Shown here one piece after another: positions 32,089-34,396 of a DNA stretch of 34,396 bases. Position 1 is the first letter of the stretch, and the number at the start of each line of letters is the position of its first letter. The notes beneath the pieces are model-generated. The model saw only the letters and a list, made by a program, of their open reading frames with translations, had not been told where the DNA came from and searched no databases. The translations under genes and the position numbers were made by a program. The stretch spans positions 1-34,396 of the forward strand of contig WTXI01000360.1 of assembly GCA_022376515.1 (NCBI GenBank), written 5' to 3'. This DNA comes from Lactifluus volemus. Lineage: Eukaryota; Basidiomycota; Agaricomycetes; Russulales; Russulaceae.

Positions 32089-33069
32089 ATGGCCTCCTAC
32101 GATTCATTACACCGACAATGCCGAACCCTCGAATCTCTATTCGATGCAAAGCTTACATCTTATGCCCGTCTCGCAGCGACTATCTCCCGTGCTGGAGCCG
32201 AACACGACCTTGAGGCAGGCCCATCCTGGCGTGAGGCAGAGAGCGAGGTGGAGGACCTCCTCGAGAAGGTACGTTCCCGCACCTCTCTCCCCCGACGAGC
32301 CTAGAAGACCAACTGGATCCTTGCCATGACTAGCTTGGCGAGACGAATGGTGCGCTAGACGCCGTCGCTCAAGACACGAACAATCCTCCATCTCAATCCA
32401 TGCTGCGTGCTATCCAACGCCACAGAGACGTCTACCAAGACTACGTGAAGGAGTTCAGACGGACAAAGGTCTGCACCGCTGTTTCTATCCATCATCATTC
32501 TCTCGAGCCTCATCCTTTGTCACTTTCCGGGACGTTTCAGGCAAATGTACAGGCAGCCGTTGACCAAGCTAATCTCCTTAGTGGCGTACGCAACGATATC
32601 GAGTTTGTGTTCTCCTCTCAACTGCTTCGGACGAGGTCGGTATGCTGAGAATTCTAAACTTGTCCAGCGCATACAAGTCCTCTGCTGCTGAGGCCTTACT
32701 CGCGGAGAGAGGGCGTATCGACAGCTCACACGAGATGATTGACGCTACGTTGGAGTGCGTTTTCAACCGCAGTCTTACTTCATAGTTCCCACTGATGAAT
32801 GATAACAGGCAAGCCCATGAGACACGTGCCGAGTTTGCACGCCAACGCTCCTCGCTTGGTTCCATACAGACTCGCATGGTTGGCGTGCTTAGTTTGTAGC
32901 TTTCCCTCTATCACCCCACCTCTAGGCTGACTGTCAGCGTCCAGGTACAGTACCGGGGATAAACAATATCTTATCCATGATTCATAAGCGGCGGAGACGG
33001 GATGCATATATCATCGGTGGTCTGATTGGTGTCTGTCTATTCTTCCTTCTACGCTACATGTTTTGGTAG
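32089..33069 (+). CDS. GOS1: Golgi Qb-SNARE Gos1 (GOSR1/GOS28)
   Basis: Six exons (32089-32268, 32334-32468, 32541-32602, 32668-32754, 32809-32891, 32945-33069) give 223 residues, the usual Gos1 length. Gos1 sits in Golgi membranes and pairs with Sed5, Ykt6 and Sft1 in retrograde and intra-Golgi fusion. Seen: the N-terminal helix YDSLHRQCRTLESLFDAKLT, ESEVEDLLEKLGETN, RHRDVYQDYVKEFRRTK, AYKSSAAEALLAERGRIDSS (start of the SNARE motif), FARQRSSLGSIQTRM with the likely zero-layer Gln near residue 167, VPGINNILSMIHKRRRRD and a C-terminal membrane anchor AYIIGGLIGVCLFFLLRYMF (about 203-222). All phases close, so this copy is intact, unlike the one at 27216-28361. Its 3' end converges with the TatD-like gene, 136 bp away. 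Confidence 0.95.
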
Positions 33070-33205
33070 CGCGTAACATGCAGGATTTATAGTGTTTGGA
33101 TACCATGAGGTGTTCATAGTCAAACTCAGAGTTTATTTATTCCTGTGCCCCCACCTCATTCCTTCAACGTGTCACGGAGAGTTGCGCGAGCACTTGATGT
33201 TGGGC

Positions 33206-34396
33206 CTATATCGAGACGTAAGACTCACCTTCATCTTCCATATCACTCTCTATTAAATCGAGACTGTAATCTCGCCTCCGCCGCTCTCGCGCCGTGAATT
33301 TTTTAGCCGTTGTCGCGTGCCCACCCTTCACGAATGCACACCAGTTCATCTCGAGCCGCCTGACAACGCCCCACTGTGCTTCGTCTGAGGGCGGTAAGCT
33401 ATCCCACGTGTCCTCGATCGGCCACCCGCGCGTTTCCGCAACTATGCGTACCATGTCCCACGTGCGTGCTGGTGCGGCGGCTGCATCAGGATAATCTGAC
33501 TCGACAAGGAGGCGATTGGGTGCACACGCACGGATGAGTGCGAGGTGATTCGGCGAGCGGCCATTGATGGCTGTCGAGAACGATAAGAATGCGTTCGGAC
33601 AGCGCTTCTGTACCATCCATCAGCAGACATTCCTCCTCTTCTTGAGGGACGTAGTTGGAAGTCCCCAAGGGGATGGAAAGCGAAGGCGGTAGCACGGAAT
33701 GGAGAAGGAATGGACGCACTTCAATGTCACGCCACACCTCGGGACTGAGTGTACAGCTGTGAACGTCAATGCTGATCGCAACCCACGCAGTACCATGCGT
33801 CGCTGCCATGCGGTCAAATAACGCAAGTGTCTGTGCGGGTGCCTTGACGCTGTGTAAGCTCACGTTGCGCCGCATCTCAACAGCAAGGGCGAGCTGTGCC
33901 TCGAGGACGGCCAGCTGGTGTGCAAAGGGAGTCGAGAATGGAGATAAGGCGCGAGCGTGGTTCCCTTCCTCGGATGATGCATCACCGTCTTTGAAAGGAT
34001 GCGCGCAGCACGGTCGATCCCGACTTCGCCTAGCATCGCCGAGGGGAATTCGTTCAAGTGCGCGCGGATGTCCGCAAGGATGTCCGCGAGGGATATGGGC
34101 TGTGGGAGCATGGGCAGCAGACGTGCAAAGGCGGCCTCGAGCTCAGCGCTAGGCGGTGGTGAGGAATCGGGCAGGAAGAGTGCACGGTAGTGGGCCGTGT
34201 GGTCTGGAGTCGTGCCAGAGGGGGCGTTGAGGGAGATGCGGTGCGCCCACCACGGGTGATACCCGAAGGCGGGAACGATCCGGTCGGGTGTGTTCGGGCA
34301 AGAGTGGCGACTTTGGACTGGTCTCCCTCTTGAGTGGCCATTGCACAAAGTGTACATGGGAGGGATTCGATGGTAGATTCTGTGATCGAAGGCGCA
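33206..34396 (-). CDS. TatD-like metal-dependent hydrolase (Scn1/Cut9-interacting type), 5' end outside the window
   Basis: The minus strand carries a TatD-family TIM barrel: PDRIVPAFGYHPWWAHRI, AMLGEVGIDRAARI (metal-site Glu), SIDVHSCTLSPEVWRDIE (His), FLSFSTAINGRS and NRLLVESDYPDA (metal-site Asp). The Ser/Pro-containing insert between HRI and LGEVGID is usual in the fungal Scn1 type. An intron (33719-33608) joins WRDIE to KRCPNAF. Two places need one extra base: near 34290 (CACCC/GAC) and near 34008 (ATCC/TTT), both in C runs; if real they would inactivate the gene, but the rest is well kept, so sequence errors are likely. The stop is at 33206-33208; a GTGAGT at the end of the frame could be another donor. 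The true start lies beyond 34396. Confidence 0.85.

Noticed and set aside
33794..34152. Plus-strand frames over 33769-34190
   Set aside because: Antisense to the TatD-like gene, GC-rich shadow frames.

Overview
The window looks like nuclear DNA of a filamentous basidiomycete, probably an Agaricomycete. Its genes are cut by many short introns (about 47-115 nt) with GT...AG ends and CTAAC/CTGAC-like branch sites, spaced by a few hundred bases. The families are typical fungal ones: a HET-domain protein, DUF2235, Spo7, Sro7/Lgl, Gos1, an Armt1-like DUF89 protein and a TatD-like hydrolase. I saw no rRNA, tRNA, CRISPR array or viral gene. Species cannot be told from the sequence alone.

Layout. 1-4550 is gene-poor and AT-rich in part; it holds a broken DUF2235 gene (copy A, +) and unassigned open-frame traces. 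4554-5933 (-) is a frameshifted HET-domain gene. 6738-7746 (-) is an unrecognised 314-residue protein. 9061-11079 (+) is a DUF89/ARMT1-like damage-control phosphatase. 11080-13541 is a repeat-rich gap with DUF2235 scraps, one of them a palindromic junction. 13542-14703 (+) is a glyoxalase-like protein. 15073-26147 is the dense core: Spo7-like (+), a 1558-residue coiled-coil protein (+), a 1155-residue Sro7/Lgl protein with 15 exons (+), then a convergent SnoaL-like protein (26147-26989, -). From 27216 to 31689 lies a mosaic: a broken GOS1 copy, a broken copy of the coiled-coil gene's 3' third, a copy of a non-coding piece from 11.4 kb, and a DUF2235 gene on the minus strand (copy B) that splices to an unbroken 393-residue frame. 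The intact GOS1 (32089-33069, +) follows, then a TatD-like hydrolase (-) running off the right edge.

How the parts relate. Four intact genes on the same strand belong, or may belong, to membrane work: Spo7 (lipid and nuclear-envelope control), the coiled-coil protein (role unknown), Sro7/Lgl (exocytosis) and Gos1 (Golgi SNARE). This may be chance. The most unusual structure is the mosaic, where fragments of two genes of this same window were copied at DNA level (introns kept) and now lie beside a DUF2235 gene whose family has at least three sites here. Both longer DUF2235 copies have Ala where the family normally has its nucleophile Ser.

Limits. Exon borders were set by eye from frame continuity, splice sites and remembered family motifs; no alignment or search was run. 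Two otherwise good genes (DUF89 and TatD-like) each need an extra base in a C run to stay in frame, so sequence errors are possible.
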